Assembly: GCA_005503085.1 (NCBI GenBank) | Contig: SCOI01000020.1 | Location: forward strand, 53,241-117,240 | Length of the DNA: 64,000 bases | Source: Burkholderiales bacterium C2 | GTDB lineage: Bacteria > Pseudomonadota > Gammaproteobacteria > Burkholderiales > Burkholderiaceae_C | Reading direction: 5' to 3' | Shown here: piece after piece, positions 27,839 through 37,190 of the stretch | Numbering within the stretch: the stretch's first letter is position 1 | How the letters are laid out: every line of letters starts with the position of its first letter | Made by a program: the position numbers and the translations under genes | Notes under the pieces: generated by a model | What the model was told of the DNA's origin: nothing | The model's database searches: none | What the model saw: only the letters and a program-made list of their open reading frames with translations

Positions 27839-28939
27839 ATGCAAGCCCTGACCCTTCCCTGCGTCCTGATGCGAGCCGGCACCTCGCGCGGCCCTTTCTT
27901 CCTGCGCGAATGGCTGCCCGAGGACGAGGACCTGCGCGACCAGGCCCTGATCGGCGCGATCGGCGCGTCCGATCTGCTGCAGGTCGACGGCGTCGGCGGC
28001 GGCAGCTCGCTGACCAGCAAGGTGGCCATCGTCTCGCGCTCCCGCGAGCCGGGCTGCGCGCTCGACTATCTGTTCGCCCAGGTCGGCGTCGGCCAGCGCT
28101 CGGTCGACACCCGGCCCAACTGCGGAAACATGCTGGCCGGCGTCGTGCCCTTCGCGCTGGAGCAGGGCCTGATCGAGGCCGACGAGGGCGAGACCACGGT
28201 GCGGGTCTTCAATGTCAACACCCGCTCGCGCATCGATGTCACGGTGCAGACGCCGCAGCGGCGCATCCGCTATGAGGGCCTGACCAGCATCGACGGCGTG
28301 GCCGGCACGGCCGCACCGATCAAGCTGGAGTTCCTGGACGCCTGGGGCGCGGTGACCGGCGCGGTGTTCCCGAGCGGCCGCCGCATCGACCGGATCGGCG
28401 GCATCGAGATGACTTGCATCGACGCGGCGATGCCGCTGATGCTGGTGCGCGCCGCCGACCTGGGCCTGAGCGGGCGCGAGTCGCCCGCCGAGCTGGATGC
28501 CAACCTGCCGCTGCTGGAGCGCCTGGAAGCGCTGCGCCGCGCCGCCGGCGAGCTGATGGGGCTGGGCGATGTATCGGCCAGCGTGATCCCGAAGCCGGTG
28601 ATCGTCAGCCCCGGCGACGACGAGCACAGCATCCGCTCGCGCTACTTCACGCCGCGCCGCTGCCATGCCTCGCATGCGGTGACTGGCGCCATCGGTGTGG
28701 CCGCCGCCTTCGCGCTGCCCGGCACGGTGGCCAGCGGCGCGCTGCAGCGCAGCGGCAGCCGCGGCATCGCGGTGCTGCATCCGCAGGGCCGCATCGAGGT
28801 CGAGGTCGAGCTGGCCGGCAGCGGCGAGCAGGCCCAGATCCGGCGCGCGGCCCTGCTGCGCACGGCCCGCAAGATCCTGCAGGGCCAGCTGCACATCCCG
28901 GACTATGTTTTTTCAAGACCTACACAAGGAGACGACCCG
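27839..28939 (+). CDS. 4-oxalomesaconate tautomerase-like protein (GalD/PrpF family), frame open into tctC
   Basis: The ATG at 27839 gives MQALTLPCVLMRAGTSRGPF, the standard GalD/PrpF opening. GVGGGSSLTSKVAIVS, DTRPNCGNMLAGVVPFAL and RCHASHAVTGAIGVAAAF follow, with the two cysteines that act as acid/base in this racemase-like fold. Members isomerise 4-oxalomesaconate (gallate pathway) or aconitate-type acids. The family ends near PDYVF (28912), about 358 residues. Here no stop follows: nine codons (SRPTQGDDP) lead in frame into the TctC start, so an unbroken frame of 696 codons runs to 29929. Codon TCA at 28913-28915 is one base from TGA or TAA. The product may be a fusion protein or may need reinitiation. 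Confidence 0.82.
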
Positions 28940-29929
28940 ATGTTCAAGCAAGCAATCGCCCCGGTCCTGAGGGCCCCTATCGTGGCGGCGACCCTGGCCA
29001 GCGCCCTGGTGACGGCGGCGCCCGCCGCCCAGGCCTATCCGGACAAGACCATCACCATCGTCGTGCCGACCGCGGCCGGCGGCGGCAACGATGCGATGGC
29101 GCGCAGCATCGCGCAGAAGCTCGGCACGCTGCTGGGCCAGACCATCATCATCGACAACCGCGCCGGCGCTACCGGCTCGATTGCCAGCGAGTATGTGGCC
29201 CGCGCGACGCCGGACGGCTACACCCTGTTCTTCGGCTATATCGCCACCCACGGCATGAACCCGGTGCTGCAGAAGCTGCGCTACGACCCGGTGGCCGACT
29301 TCGAGCCGATAGGCCTGGTCGGCTACTCGCCGACCCTGCTGGTGGCCAATCCCAAGCTGCCGATCAAGGACGTCAAGGACATGCTGGCGCAGCTGAAGGC
29401 GAAGCCCGAGGCCTACTTCTACGCCTCGGCCGGCAATGGCACGGCGCCGCATTTCGCCGCCGAGCTCTTCAAGCTCAATGCCGGCGTTTCGATGGCCGGC
29501 GTGCCCTACAAGGGCTCGGCCCCGGCGGTCACCGACACGGTGGCCGGCCAGACCCAGTTCATGTTCCCCAGCGTCTTCACCGCCTACCCCCATGTCAAGT
29601 CCGGCAAGCTGCGCGCGCTGGCCGTCGCCGGCCCGAAGCGCCTGGCTGCCCTGCCCGAGGTGCCGACGCTGAAGGAGGCCGGCATCGACGGGGTCGAGGT
29701 GCAGCAGTGGTATGGCTTCTTCGCGCCGGCCAAGACGCCCAGGCCCATCGTCGAGCAGCTCAACAAGGCCCTCAACCAGGTGCTGGCCGACAAGGACACG
29801 ATCAAGCGCATCGAGGACCACGGCGCCGATGTCGAAACCAGCACGCCCGAGCAGTTCGGCGCCCTGGTCAAGAGCGAGCTGGCCAAGTGGAAGCGCGTCG
29901 TCGTGCAGGCCAAGCTGAGCGCCGACTGA
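28940..29929 (+). CDS. TctC/Bug family periplasmic solute-binding protein
   Basis: The 329-residue protein has a signal peptide (about 1-32, ending AAQAYPDK) and the Bug family core: ITIVVPTAAGGGNDAMARSI, IDNRAGATGSIASEYVARA, PDGYTLFFGY, PYKGSAPAVTDTVAGQ and LRALAVAGPKRLAALPEVPT. These proteins bind carboxylates for tripartite tricarboxylate transporters or act as orphans. No tctAB genes are adjacent. AAGGAG at 28926-28931 sits eight bases before this ATG, so independent initiation is likely even though the upstream frame is open through it. The porin follows 40 bases downstream. Confidence 0.9.
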   Translation: MFKQAIAPVLRAPIVAATLASALVTAAPAAQAYPDKTITIVVPTAAGGGNDAMARSIAQKLGTLLGQTIIIDNRAGATGSIASEYVARATPDGYTLFFGYIATHGMNPVLQKLRYDPVADFEPIGLVGYSPTLLVANPKLPIKDVKDMLAQLKAKPEAYFYASAGNGTAPHFAAELFKLNAGVSMAGVPYKGSAPAVTDTVAGQTQFMFPSVFTAYPHVKSGKLRALAVAGPKRLAALPEVPTLKEAGIDGVEVQQWYGFFAPAKTPRPIVEQLNKALNQVLADKDTIKRIEDHGADVETSTPEQFGALVKSELAKWKRVVVQAKLSAD

Positions 29930-29969
29930 GCCCCGATCAAGCCCCGATAACAACAGGAGACAGATAGGC

Positions 29970-31052
29970 ATGCAACACAATATCAAGGCAACTATGGTGG
30001 CCGGGCTCGGCGCCTGTGCCGCGCTGGCGGCCGGCGCGCAGAACGTGACCCTGGGTGGCATCGCCGACGCGGCAGTGCGCCATGTCAGCAACCAGGGCCG
30101 GGGCGGGGTCAGCTCCCTGGTCAGCGGCAGCAACTCGACCAGCCGCATCATCATCCGCGGCAGCGAAGACCTGGGTGGCGGCCTCGCGGCCGGCTTCCAT
30201 CTGGAGCACGGCATCCTGCTGGACAGTGGCACGCCCGCCAACAGCACGATGTTCTGGGACCGCCGCGCCACCGTCAGCCTGAGCGGCAAGCAATGGGGCG
30301 AGCTGCGTGCCGGCCGCGACTTCGTGCCCAGCTACAGCAACTGGAGCCGCTACGACCCCTTCAGCTATGTCGGCGTCGCCGGCGCCAACAACTTCATCTC
30401 GGCGACGCCGGTGGGACCGCTGCGCGCGGCCTTCGGCTCGGGCGCCAACACCACGGTGCGCTCCAGCAATGCCATCCAGTATCTGCTGCCGGGTGGACTG
30501 GGCGGCTGGGAAGGTGGGCTGATGGCCGCAGCCGGCGAGGGCGGTACGGCGGCCAACGGTCAGCACAAGGTGCTCGGCGCGCGCTTCGGCTACGCGAGCA
30601 AAACCTTCAATATCGCCGCCGCGCTGACCCGCAGCGAGAACAATCTGACCGGCACGGACCGGCTCGACGATCTGGCCCTGGGCGGCAGCTATGACTTCGG
30701 CCCGCTGAAGCTGTCCGCCGCCTGGCGCCGCTTCGAGCTGGGTGCGGCACGCCAGACCCATTGGCTGCTGGGCGCCTGGCTGCCCGTCGGCGCGGCCGGG
30801 CAGCTGAAGCTGAGTTGGCACGAGGTCGATCTGGCCGGGCGTGTCGGCAGCAGCGCCATCGGCGCGAACGGGGCTCGCCAGCTGGGCCTGGGCTATGTGC
30901 ACGAGCTGTCCAAGCGCAGTGCGCTCTACGGCACGCTGGCGCGCATCGACAACCAGGGTGCCTCCAGCTATGTGATACCGGGCGGAGCCAGCGGCCTGGC
31001 CGGCGGCGGCAAGTCCAGCGGCGTGGAGCTCGGGATGCGTCACAGCTTCTGA
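29970..31052 (+). CDS. Gram-negative general porin (360 aa)
   Basis: A signal peptide (cut near AAGAQ) precedes the classical betaproteobacterial porin opening NVTLGGIADAAVRHV. Later come the constriction-loop region (GRDFVPSYSNWSRYDPF), SRIIIRGSEDLGGG and the closing VELGMRHSF with its terminal phenylalanine. It should be a trimeric 16-stranded channel. It follows the TctC gene closely and has a plausible ribosome site (CAGGAG). It probably supplies the outer-membrane step for the solute bound by TctC. Confidence 0.9.
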   Translation: MQHNIKATMVAGLGACAALAAGAQNVTLGGIADAAVRHVSNQGRGGVSSLVSGSNSTSRIIIRGSEDLGGGLAAGFHLEHGILLDSGTPANSTMFWDRRATVSLSGKQWGELRAGRDFVPSYSNWSRYDPFSYVGVAGANNFISATPVGPLRAAFGSGANTTVRSSNAIQYLLPGGLGGWEGGLMAAAGEGGTAANGQHKVLGARFGYASKTFNIAAALTRSENNLTGTDRLDDLALGGSYDFGPLKLSAAWRRFELGAARQTHWLLGAWLPVGAAGQLKLSWHEVDLAGRVGSSAIGANGARQLGLGYVHELSKRSALYGTLARIDNQGASSYVIPGGASGLAGGGKSSGVELGMRHSF

Positions 31053-31093
31053 GTGGCGCCGAGGGGGCGCGGTCTTGCCTTTATGCTTGACCC

Positions 31094-32194
31094 ATGCCAA
31101 ATCCACTGAAGAAACTCCCCTTCGTCCTGCCTCTGTGGAGTCTGCTGTCGCCGCTGGTGGCGGTGGCCCTGCTGCTGCTGCTGGGTGGTGCGGCCTTGTC
31201 GGGGCTGCTGATCGCGCTGGTGTCGTTGTGCCTGATCGCGGCGGTGCTGGCGGCCGTCCACCATGCCGAGGTGGTGGCCCACCGTGTCGGCGAGCCCTAT
31301 GGCTCGCTGGTGCTGGCGGTGGCGGTCACCATCATCGAGGTGGCGCTGATCGTCTCGCTGATGCTGGCCGGCGGCGAGAGCGCCAATGCGCTGGCGCGCG
31401 ACACGGTGTTCTCGGCCATCATGATCGTCTGCAACGGCGTGGTGGGCCTGTGCATCCTGGTCGGCGGCATGCGCCACCGGGTGCTGGCCTTCCGCATCGA
31501 GGGCACCAGCCCGACGCTGGCGGTGCTCGCCGCGCTGTCGACCCTGACCCTGGTGCTGCCGGCCTTCACGACCAGCACGCGCGGCCCCACCTTCTCGCAG
31601 AGTCAGCTGATGTTTGCCGGCGTGGTCTCGCTGGTGCTGTACGCGGCCTTTGTGTTCGTGCAGGCGGTGCGGCACCGCGACTACTTCCTGCCGGCCGAGG
31701 GGGTGGACGATCACCACGCCCATGCCGCGCCGCCCGGCAACAAGGTCGCGCTGGCCAGCCTGGCGCTGCTGATGGTCTGCCTGGTCGGCGTCGTCGGTCT
31801 GGCCAAGCTGCTGGCGCCCAGCATCGAGAACGCGGTGCGCGCCATCGGCGCGCCCAGCGCGCTGGTGGGTGTGATCGTGGCCCTGCTGGTGTTGGCCCCG
31901 GAGACGCTGGCGGCGGTGCGTGCGGCGATGCACAACCGGCTGCAGACCAGCCTGAACCTGGCGCTCGGCTCGGGCCTTGCCAGCATCGGGCTGACGATTC
32001 CGGCGGTGGCCGTGCTCTCGCTGTTCTTCCCCCATGCCCTGGTGCTGGGGCTGGAGCCGGTCAGCATGGTGCTGCTGTTGCTGACCTTTGTGGTCGGCAC
32101 GCTGACCCTGGGCGCCGGCCGCGCAACGGTGCTGCAGGGCGCGGTGCACCTGGTGCTGTTCGCGGTGTTCCTGTTCCTGGCGGTCGTGCCCTGA
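31094..32194 (+). CDS. chaA: Calcium/proton antiporter ChaA-like
   Basis: The 366-residue protein has about ten or eleven membrane helices and the two inverted CaCA repeats. The first contains GSLVLAVAVTIIEVALIVSL with the functional glutamate. The second contains GVIVALLVLAPETLAAVRAA with its paired glutamate. HH-rich DDHHAHAAPP forms the central hydrophilic loop. ChaA exchanges Ca2+ (and Na+ or K+) for protons across the inner membrane. Its stop codon lies in a small hairpin shared with the convergent methyltransferase gene. Confidence 0.88.
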   Translation: MPNPLKKLPFVLPLWSLLSPLVAVALLLLLGGAALSGLLIALVSLCLIAAVLAAVHHAEVVAHRVGEPYGSLVLAVAVTIIEVALIVSLMLAGGESANALARDTVFSAIMIVCNGVVGLCILVGGMRHRVLAFRIEGTSPTLAVLAALSTLTLVLPAFTTSTRGPTFSQSQLMFAGVVSLVLYAAFVFVQAVRHRDYFLPAEGVDDHHAHAAPPGNKVALASLALLMVCLVGVVGLAKLLAPSIENAVRAIGAPSALVGVIVALLVLAPETLAAVRAAMHNRLQTSLNLALGSGLASIGLTIPAVAVLSLFFPHALVLGLEPVSMVLLLLTFVVGTLTLGAGRATVLQGAVHLVLFAVFLFLAVVP

Positions 32195-32211
32195 GCGAGG
32201 GGGGTCAGGGC
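32188..32211. terminator. Hairpin spanning convergent stop codons of chaA and a methyltransferase
   Basis: GCCCTGA (32188-32194) and TCAGGGC (32205-32211) pair perfectly over seven bases around a ten-base G-rich loop. They include both stop codons. No U-tract follows on either strand, so it may stabilise transcript ends. Confidence 0.4.
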
Positions 32212-32810
32212 ATGCGGCCGGTGGCCTGGTAGACCGCGCCCATCCAGTGGTAGCCAAGGTCCAGCTCGCCGGTCATCTGCAGCAGCCCGGCCCAGGGGCG
32301 CTCCAGGCCGGCCAGCGAGGCCATCGAGTGCAGGGCCGCGCCGAGCACGAAGAGATTGCTGAGCACCGCCCAGGGCGGTGCCCACACCAGGCCGGTGGCG
32401 GCGAGCGCCGCGCCGGGTTTCAGGTGCGCGGCCACATGCTGCAGCGCCTGCGGCTGCTGCAGGATGTCGTGGGTGAAATGGAACAGTGCGGCGTCGCAGC
32501 GGCCGCTCAGCGGCGCCTCAGCCACGCCGGCGGCCAGCAGCGAGACATTGCGCCAGCCGTGAGCAGCGACGCGCTGTCGCGCCCGCTCCAGCATCTCCGG
32601 GCATTGTTCGATGGCGATCACGTGGCCGCGCGGCCCGACCTGCTGCAGCAGGCCCGCCAGGCTCAGGCCGGTGCCGCAGCCCAGGTCCAGCACGCGCTGG
32701 CCGGGCCGCAGCTCAAGGCTGGCGATCGCGCTGCGGCGCAAGGGCTCGAAGGGCGCCAGCTCCAGATCGTAGAAAGGGGCTCGTCGGCGGTACTGCGCCA
32801 GCGTGCTCAC
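32205..32810 (-). CDS. Class I SAM-dependent methyltransferase
   Basis: The 201-residue protein opens YRRRAPFYDLELAPFEPLRR and has motif I VLDLGCGTGLSLAGLLQQVG, motif II VIAIEQCPEMLERARQR and a post-motif acidic stretch (AALFHFTHDIL). It looks like a UbiE/phospholipid-N-methyltransferase-type small-molecule enzyme. The substrate is unknown. Its ATG overlaps the stop of the upstream rhodanese gene by four bases, so the two are co-produced, which hints at sulfur- or metalloid-linked chemistry but does not prove it. Confidence 0.83.
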   Translation of the reverse strand: MSTLAQYRRRAPFYDLELAPFEPLRRSAIASLELRPGQRVLDLGCGTGLSLAGLLQQVGPRGHVIAIEQCPEMLERARQRVAAHGWRNVSLLAAGVAEAPLSGRCDAALFHFTHDILQQPQALQHVAAHLKPGAALAATGLVWAPPWAVLSNLFVLGAALHSMASLAGLERPWAGLLQMTGELDLGYHWMGAVYQATGRMP

Positions 32811-33127
32811 AGGCCCCGCTCCAGCGGGCGTCGCAGGCGCTCGGCCAGCTGCACGGCGGCACCGCCGTTGTAGGCCTCGGTATAGCCCTGCTGCTGCAGC
32901 AGGCCCAGGGCCTGCTCGGAGCGTGCACCGGAGGCACAGTACAGGATGATGGGTGCGGCCAGGTCCGGCGCTAGATGGGCAATCTGCTCGGCCAGCTGCG
33001 GCAGCGGGATGCAGCGCGCGCCCGGCAGGTGGCCGGACATGTACTCGCTGTAGGAGCGCACATCGATCAGCAGCGCCTGCTCGGGCAGCGGTGCGAGGGA
33101 CGGCAGGGTGGGCGAGAGAGAACTCAT
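32807..33127 (-). CDS. Single-domain rhodanese
   Basis: The 106-residue protein is one rhodanese domain: LLIDVRSYSEYMSGHLPGAR, IPLPQLAEQI and the active-site loop YCASGARSEQA with the catalytic cysteine. It should carry a persulfide in the cytoplasm. It is the first gene of a coupled pair with the methyltransferase. No signal peptide is evident. Confidence 0.85.
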   Translation of the reverse strand: MSSLSPTLPSLAPLPEQALLIDVRSYSEYMSGHLPGARCIPLPQLAEQIAHLAPDLAAPIILYCASGARSEQALGLLQQQGYTEAYNGGAAVQLAERLRRPLERGL

Positions 33128-33223
33128 GGGCAGCCTCCGTGATCCGGCGTCGGGACCTCTGTTTTACACCCTTGGCGGCCCGGCGGCGAGGTATGCTGCG
33201 CGCCCGCCCTGAATGAAGCCCCC

Positions 33224-33709
33224 ATGTCCGACGCCGACAACACCGAACGCCCCGATATCCAGGAGCCGCGCCTGTGGCAGGACGCCCGCTGGACCGCCCG
33301 CGTGATCAAGAACGAGGACGACGAGGGCTGGGCCGTCGCGATGATATTGGCAGGCCAGAGCGAGCCGGCCCTGGTCGGCCCCTGGACCATGGGGCGTGAC
33401 AAGAAGAACCCCAAGCCGCTGGACGTCAACGCCTTCAACACCCTGGTGAAGACCGCCTCCGAGGTCCTGCGCCGCCACGAGCAGCAGCTGCATGCCCAGC
33501 TGCACCAGAGCCTGCGCATCACGACCGACAGCGCCCAGATCGAGGTGCGGCTGGACATCGTGCCCGATGAGGACGAGCCCTATGCGCTGCTCAGTGCGCA
33601 TGACGAGATGGGCACGCAGCTGGCCGAGGTCAAGGTGCGACCGAGCTTCAAGCTCAGCCGCGCCAGCGCCAGCGCCTGGATCGCGGCGGAGTTCCAGAAG
33701 CCGGGCTGA
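33224..33709 (+). CDS. Conserved hypothetical protein (161 aa)
   Basis: I do not recognise a named family. The protein is soluble and acidic at its N-terminus (DADNTERPDIQEPRLW). It continues WTARVIKNEDDEGWAVAMIL, WTMGRDKKNPKPLDVNAFN, then a helix FNTLVKTASEVLRRHEQQLH and a beta-rich second half (IEVRLDIVPDEDEPYALLSA). Similar unnamed proteins are common in Burkholderiales. A palindromic repeat begins five bases after its stop and may act as its 3' end. Confidence 0.7.
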   Translation: MSDADNTERPDIQEPRLWQDARWTARVIKNEDDEGWAVAMILAGQSEPALVGPWTMGRDKKNPKPLDVNAFNTLVKTASEVLRRHEQQLHAQLHQSLRITTDSAQIEVRLDIVPDEDEPYALLSAHDEMGTQLAEVKVRPSFKLSRASASAWIAAEFQKPG

Positions 33710-33713
33710 GAGT

Positions 33714-33846
33714 CTGAGGATTTTTCTACTGCGCCGCCGCCATGCGTCGTTGGGCGGTGCTCGGAATCCTCACGTACCCAAGTACGTTCCGGTTCCTGCG
33801 CTCCGTCCGCCTAGCCTGGCAACGGCTCGCTACGAAAAATTCTCAG
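33714..33846. repeat. Extragenic palindromic repeat, long form
   Basis: The 133-base unit fills the gap between two convergent genes. Its ends, CTGAGGATTTTTCT (33714-33727) and CGAAAAATTCTCAG (33833-33846), are inverted copies matching in 12 of 14 positions. The centre is a perfect palindrome, ACGTAC CCAA GTACGT (33772-33787). On the reverse strand the blocks CTAGGCG, GTAC..GGGTACG..GAGG and CAACGACGC recur in the same order in the element at 61368-61433, so both belong to one dispersed family. Confidence 0.65.
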
Positions 33847-33861
33847 CCTCTGAGGCCCTGC

Positions 33862-35409
33862 TCAACGTGCCAGCTGGAACACCCCGACCAGCCGCGCCAG
33901 CTCGGCGGCCTGGTGCTGCAGGCTTTCGGCGGCGGCGGTGCTTTCCTCGACCAGGGCGGCGTTCTGCTGCGTGACCTGATCGAGCTGGTTGACGGCATCG
34001 CCGATCTGGCCGATGCCCTTGCTCTGCTCGCTGCTGGCGCCGGCAATCTCGGCGATCAGCTGGCTGACCTGGCGCACCTGGTCGACGATGCCGCCCATCG
34101 CGCTGCCGGCGTCGTCGGCCAGGCGCGAGCCCGACTCGACCTGGCTGACGCTGTCGTTGATCAGCACCTTGATCTCGCGGGCCGCCTGGGCCGAGCGTTG
34201 GGCCAGCGCGCGCACCTCGGCGGCGACGACCGCGAAGCCGCGGCCCTGCTCGCCGGCCCGCGCCGCCTCGACCGCCGCGTTCAAGGCCAGGATGTTGGTC
34301 TGGAAGGCGATGCCGTCGATGGTGCCGATGATGTCGGCAATGCGCTTGGAGGCCTCGGCAATGCCTTGCATGGTGTTGACCACCTGGGCCACCACCGTGC
34401 CGCCCTGGCCGGCGGCCGCAGCGGCGGCCGAAGCCAGCGCATTGGCCTGGGCGGCGGTGTCGGCGTTGTTGCGCACCGTGCTGGAGAGTTCTTCCATCGA
34501 GGCGGCGGTCTGCTGCAGATTGCTGGCCTGCTCCTCGGTGCGCTGGGACAGGTCGATGCTGCCGCTGGCAATCTCGCGCGAGCCGGTGGCGATGCTCTCG
34601 CTGCTGTCGCGCACCTGGGAGACGATCTGCACCAGCGAGCCGTTCATCTGGTTCAGCGCCGTCATCAGCTGGGTCGCCTCGTCACGGCCCTGGACGGCCG
34701 CCGCCGCGCGCAGATCACCGCTGGCCACGGTCTGCGCGAAGCTGACCGCCTCCCGCATCGGGCCGGTGATCGAGCGGGTGCTCATCAGGCCGGCCACGAC
34801 CGCGATCAGCGCCGCGACCAGGCTGACACCGAGGCTCCAGGCACGCACGCTGTCGCGGGTGGCTTGAGCCTGGCTGTAGCTGGCGGCGGCCACCTCGATT
34901 TGCAGCTTGATCAGCGCGTCGATGCCGTCCTTGGCCTGCTGGCCCAGCGGCACGATGCGCTCGCCGTACAGGGCCTGGGCGCGCGCGAGTTCGCCGGCCT
35001 TCAGCGCGTCACGGGCGGCCAGCAGGCCATCGCGCACATAGCTGCCGCGCACCTGGGTGAAGGCCTCGGCCAGCTGTTTTTCCTGCGGCGTCAGATAGCT
35101 GTCCATATAGGCTTTCCAGGTCTTGCTGACCTGGGCGATATTGGCCTGCAGCTGGCTGTCCAGCGCCGGCAGTGCGGCCGGGTCGCGCAGCATCTCCATC
35201 ACCAGGATGCGGTTGCGCAGCATCAGCCCGTCGACCTCGCCGATCTGCTTGAGCGGGATCGTGCGGTCCTCGTAAATCGTCTTCAGGTCGGCAAAGACGC
35301 GCGTGCTGCCTTGCACGCCGACCCAGCTGACGACGGCCAGCAAGAGCAGGACCAGTCCGAAAGCCAGGCCCAGACGCCGGCCGATACGCAGATTACGCAG
35401 CAGTTCCAT
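33862..35409 (-). CDS. Methyl-accepting chemotaxis protein (515 aa)
   Basis: I place the start at ATG 35409 because [20 protein letters not shown] leads into the first membrane helix (12-32). A periplasmic four-helix-bundle domain (about 33-185) follows, with TM2, a HAMP domain with PMREAV, then methylation helices and the signalling hairpin [20 protein letters not shown] near residue 375. No terminal CheR/CheB-docking pentapeptide is seen; it ends [11 protein letters not shown]. It should control flagellar rotation through CheA/CheW encoded elsewhere. The ligand is unknown. Confidence 0.9.
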   Translation of the reverse strand: MELLRNLRIGRRLGLAFGLVLLLLAVVSWVGVQGSTRVFADLKTIYEDRTIPLKQIGEVDGLMLRNRILVMEMLRDPAALPALDSQLQANIAQVSKTWKAYMDSYLTPQEKQLAEAFTQVRGSYVRDGLLAARDALKAGELARAQALYGERIVPLGQQAKDGIDALIKLQIEVAAASYSQAQATRDSVRAWSLGVSLVAALIAVVAGLMSTRSITGPMREAVSFAQTVASGDLRAAAAVQGRDEATQLMTALNQMNGSLVQIVSQVRDSSESIATGSREIASGSIDLSQRTEEQASNLQQTAASMEELSSTVRNNADTAAQANALASAAAAAAGQGGTVVAQVVNTMQGIAEASKRIADIIGTIDGIAFQTNILALNAAVEAARAGEQGRGFAVVAAEVRALAQRSAQAAREIKVLINDSVSQVESGSRLADDAGSAMGGIVDQVRQVSQLIAEIAGASSEQSKGIGQIGDAVNQLDQVTQQNAALVEESTAAAESLQHQAAELARLVGVFQLAR

Positions 35410-35474
35410 TGCATGCTCCCTGGCGCTTTGTCGCGCTGATTCTGCATCAGCAGGATGCATGCCAGGGAGAAATT

Positions 35475-36473
35475 TCAGCGCGGCGGCGCGATGTCCTCGC
35501 CGCGCAGGCGGCGCCATAGCCAGGCTAGCCCGGCCCGCAGGTCACCGCGCGAGCCCAGCTGCTGCGGACGGTCCAGCGGCCGCAGCGGGGAGTGCTGCTC
35601 GGCGACGGCGAAGCTGAAGATGTAATGAGGTTCCTGGCCCATGCGCAGATCGGTGATCAGCACCTGGTCGGCCTTGCGCTCCAGCTTGAAGAAGCCGTCG
35701 CTGAAGGCGGCCAGGGTCGCGACCGGCGGGTGGGTCTTCAAGGCCTCGTAGAGCGCCTCCCCGCGGTCAAAGCTGTCGAAACGTATCGTCGGGCTGGCAT
35801 CCAGCAGCGAGTAGAAGCCTTCGCGATAGCCATCGGGCGTGATCGCGACGATGCGCCACAGCACCGTGTTGAAGGGGCTGGGCGTGACCAGCAGGCGCTG
35901 CACCGGCTGGCCGGCCAGGCTCTGGCGCGCCAGCTGCTCGACATGCTGCTGGACCAGCGCGCTCCAGCCCAGATAGGCGGTCGACAGCAGCAGGCCGGCC
36001 GCGTTCCAGCGCAGCGCCCGCGCGCTGCCGGCCAGGGCCACGCCGGTGCCGATCAGCAGCGGCAGCGTGTAGAGCGGGTCGATGATGAAGATGCTGCCCA
36101 GGCCCAGTGGCTCGCTGCTGAAGGGGCGCAGCAGCTGGGTGCCGTAAATCGTCATGTAGTCCAGCAGCGGATGCGTGATCAGGGCCAGCCAGACCGCCAG
36201 CAGCCAGCGCCCGAACAGCGCGCGCTCGCGCTGCAGCGCGGCGATGCCGGCCGCGATTGGCACGGCGACCAGGCTCAGCCAGAACAGCGCATGGCTGTTG
36301 CCCCGGTGCAGCACCATATTGCTGAGCGCGTCGCCGTGGTCGATGAAGGCATCGAGATCGGGCAGCGTGCCGCAGACGGCACCCCATAGCGCCGACTTCC
36401 ACAAGGCCGTGCGCCGGCCCATCACCGCGACGCCGACGGCGGCGCCCAGCGCGATTTGCGAGAGTGAATCCAT
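35475..36473 (-). CDS. YdjM-like membrane-bound metal-dependent hydrolase
   Basis: The 332-residue protein starts [20 protein letters not shown] and has [27 protein letters not shown] and [14 protein letters not shown]. This set of His and Asp motifs within membrane segments defines the YdjM/LexA-regulated hydrolase family. Four or five membrane helices occupy the first 190 residues and a soluble C-terminal domain follows. The enzyme activity is not established for the family; a link to phospholipid or cell-envelope chemistry is presumed. It lies 65 bases upstream of the chemoreceptor, same strand. Confidence 0.85.
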   Translation of the reverse strand: MDSLSQIALGAAVGVAVMGRRTALWKSALWGAVCGTLPDLDAFIDHGDALSNMVLHRGNSHALFWLSLVAVPIAAGIAALQRERALFGRWLLAVWLALITHPLLDYMTIYGTQLLRPFSSEPLGLGSIFIIDPLYTLPLLIGTGVALAGSARALRWNAAGLLLSTAYLGWSALVQQHVEQLARQSLAGQPVQRLLVTPSPFNTVLWRIVAITPDGYREGFYSLLDASPTIRFDSFDRGEALYEALKTHPPVATLAAFSDGFFKLERKADQVLITDLRMGQEPHYIFSFAVAEQHSPLRPLDRPQQLGSRGDLRAGLAWLWRRLRGEDIAPPR

Positions 36474-36509
36474 GGGGGCGGATTCTGGACGCTTCTGGCT
36501 TGACCTGTC

Positions 36510-37178
36510 CTAGGGGCGGATATCGGGCGCGGCGATGGGCGAGATGCCCTGGGCCTGGGCGGTCTCGGTCTGCACGGCCAGCGTACGGCGCCAGCCGTCG
36601 CGCTGCTGCAGCCGCGCCCAGTAGGCGGCCACGGCCGGCGTGAACTGCGCATCCAGCCCCAGATGGCGGGCCAGCAGCAGCGCATAGCCTACCGAGATGT
36701 CGGCGGCCGTGAAGCGGCCGGCGCAGAGCCAGTCCTGCGCGGCCAGGCGCGGCTCCAGCGTGCGCAGCCGGGCCAGAAACCATTTGGCGTAGTCCTCGGC
36801 CACCTGGGGCTGGCGGCGCTCGGCCGGCTCGAAGAAGCGGTAGCGCAGCAGCAGGGTCTGCGGGAAGGTCAGGGTGGCTTCGCCGAAATGCAGCAGGTTC
36901 AGATAGGCGCCGTAGTCGGCCTCGGCCATGCCCACATCGAGGCCGCCGGGGTCATGTCTTGCGGCCAGGTACTGGCAGATCGCGGCCGACTCGGTCAGGC
37001 GCGTCTCGCCGTCCAGCAGCAGCGGCACGGTGCCCAGCGGGTTCAGGGCCAGATAGCCCTTGTCGTGCACGCGGGGCGGGAAGGGCAGGACGATCAGCTG
37101 GTAGTTCAGGCCCAGCTCTTCGAGCGCCCACAGCGGGCGGAAGGAACGGGCGCTGAGGCAGTGGTAGAGGGTCAGCAA
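36510..37178 (-). CDS. Glutathione S-transferase family protein
   Basis: The thioredoxin-like N-terminal domain runs MLTLYHCLSARSFRPLWALE and LNPLGTVPLLLDGETRLTES with the cis-proline V-P-L and the E-S pair that binds glutathione. An all-helical C-terminal domain follows (WFLARLRTLEPRLAAQDWLC, FTAADISVGYALLLARHLGL). The catalytic residue near S9 or C7 is uncertain. It sits in a run of minus-strand genes with a 13-base gap to the small hypothetical gene upstream, so the two may be cotranscribed. Confidence 0.87.
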   Translation of the reverse strand: MLTLYHCLSARSFRPLWALEELGLNYQLIVLPFPPRVHDKGYLALNPLGTVPLLLDGETRLTESAAICQYLAARHDPGGLDVGMAEADYGAYLNLLHFGEATLTFPQTLLLRYRFFEPAERRQPQVAEDYAKWFLARLRTLEPRLAAQDWLCAGRFTAADISVGYALLLARHLGLDAQFTPAVAAYWARLQQRDGWRRTLAVQTETAQAQGISPIAAPDIRP

Positions 37179-37190
37179 GGGACGGAGTCC

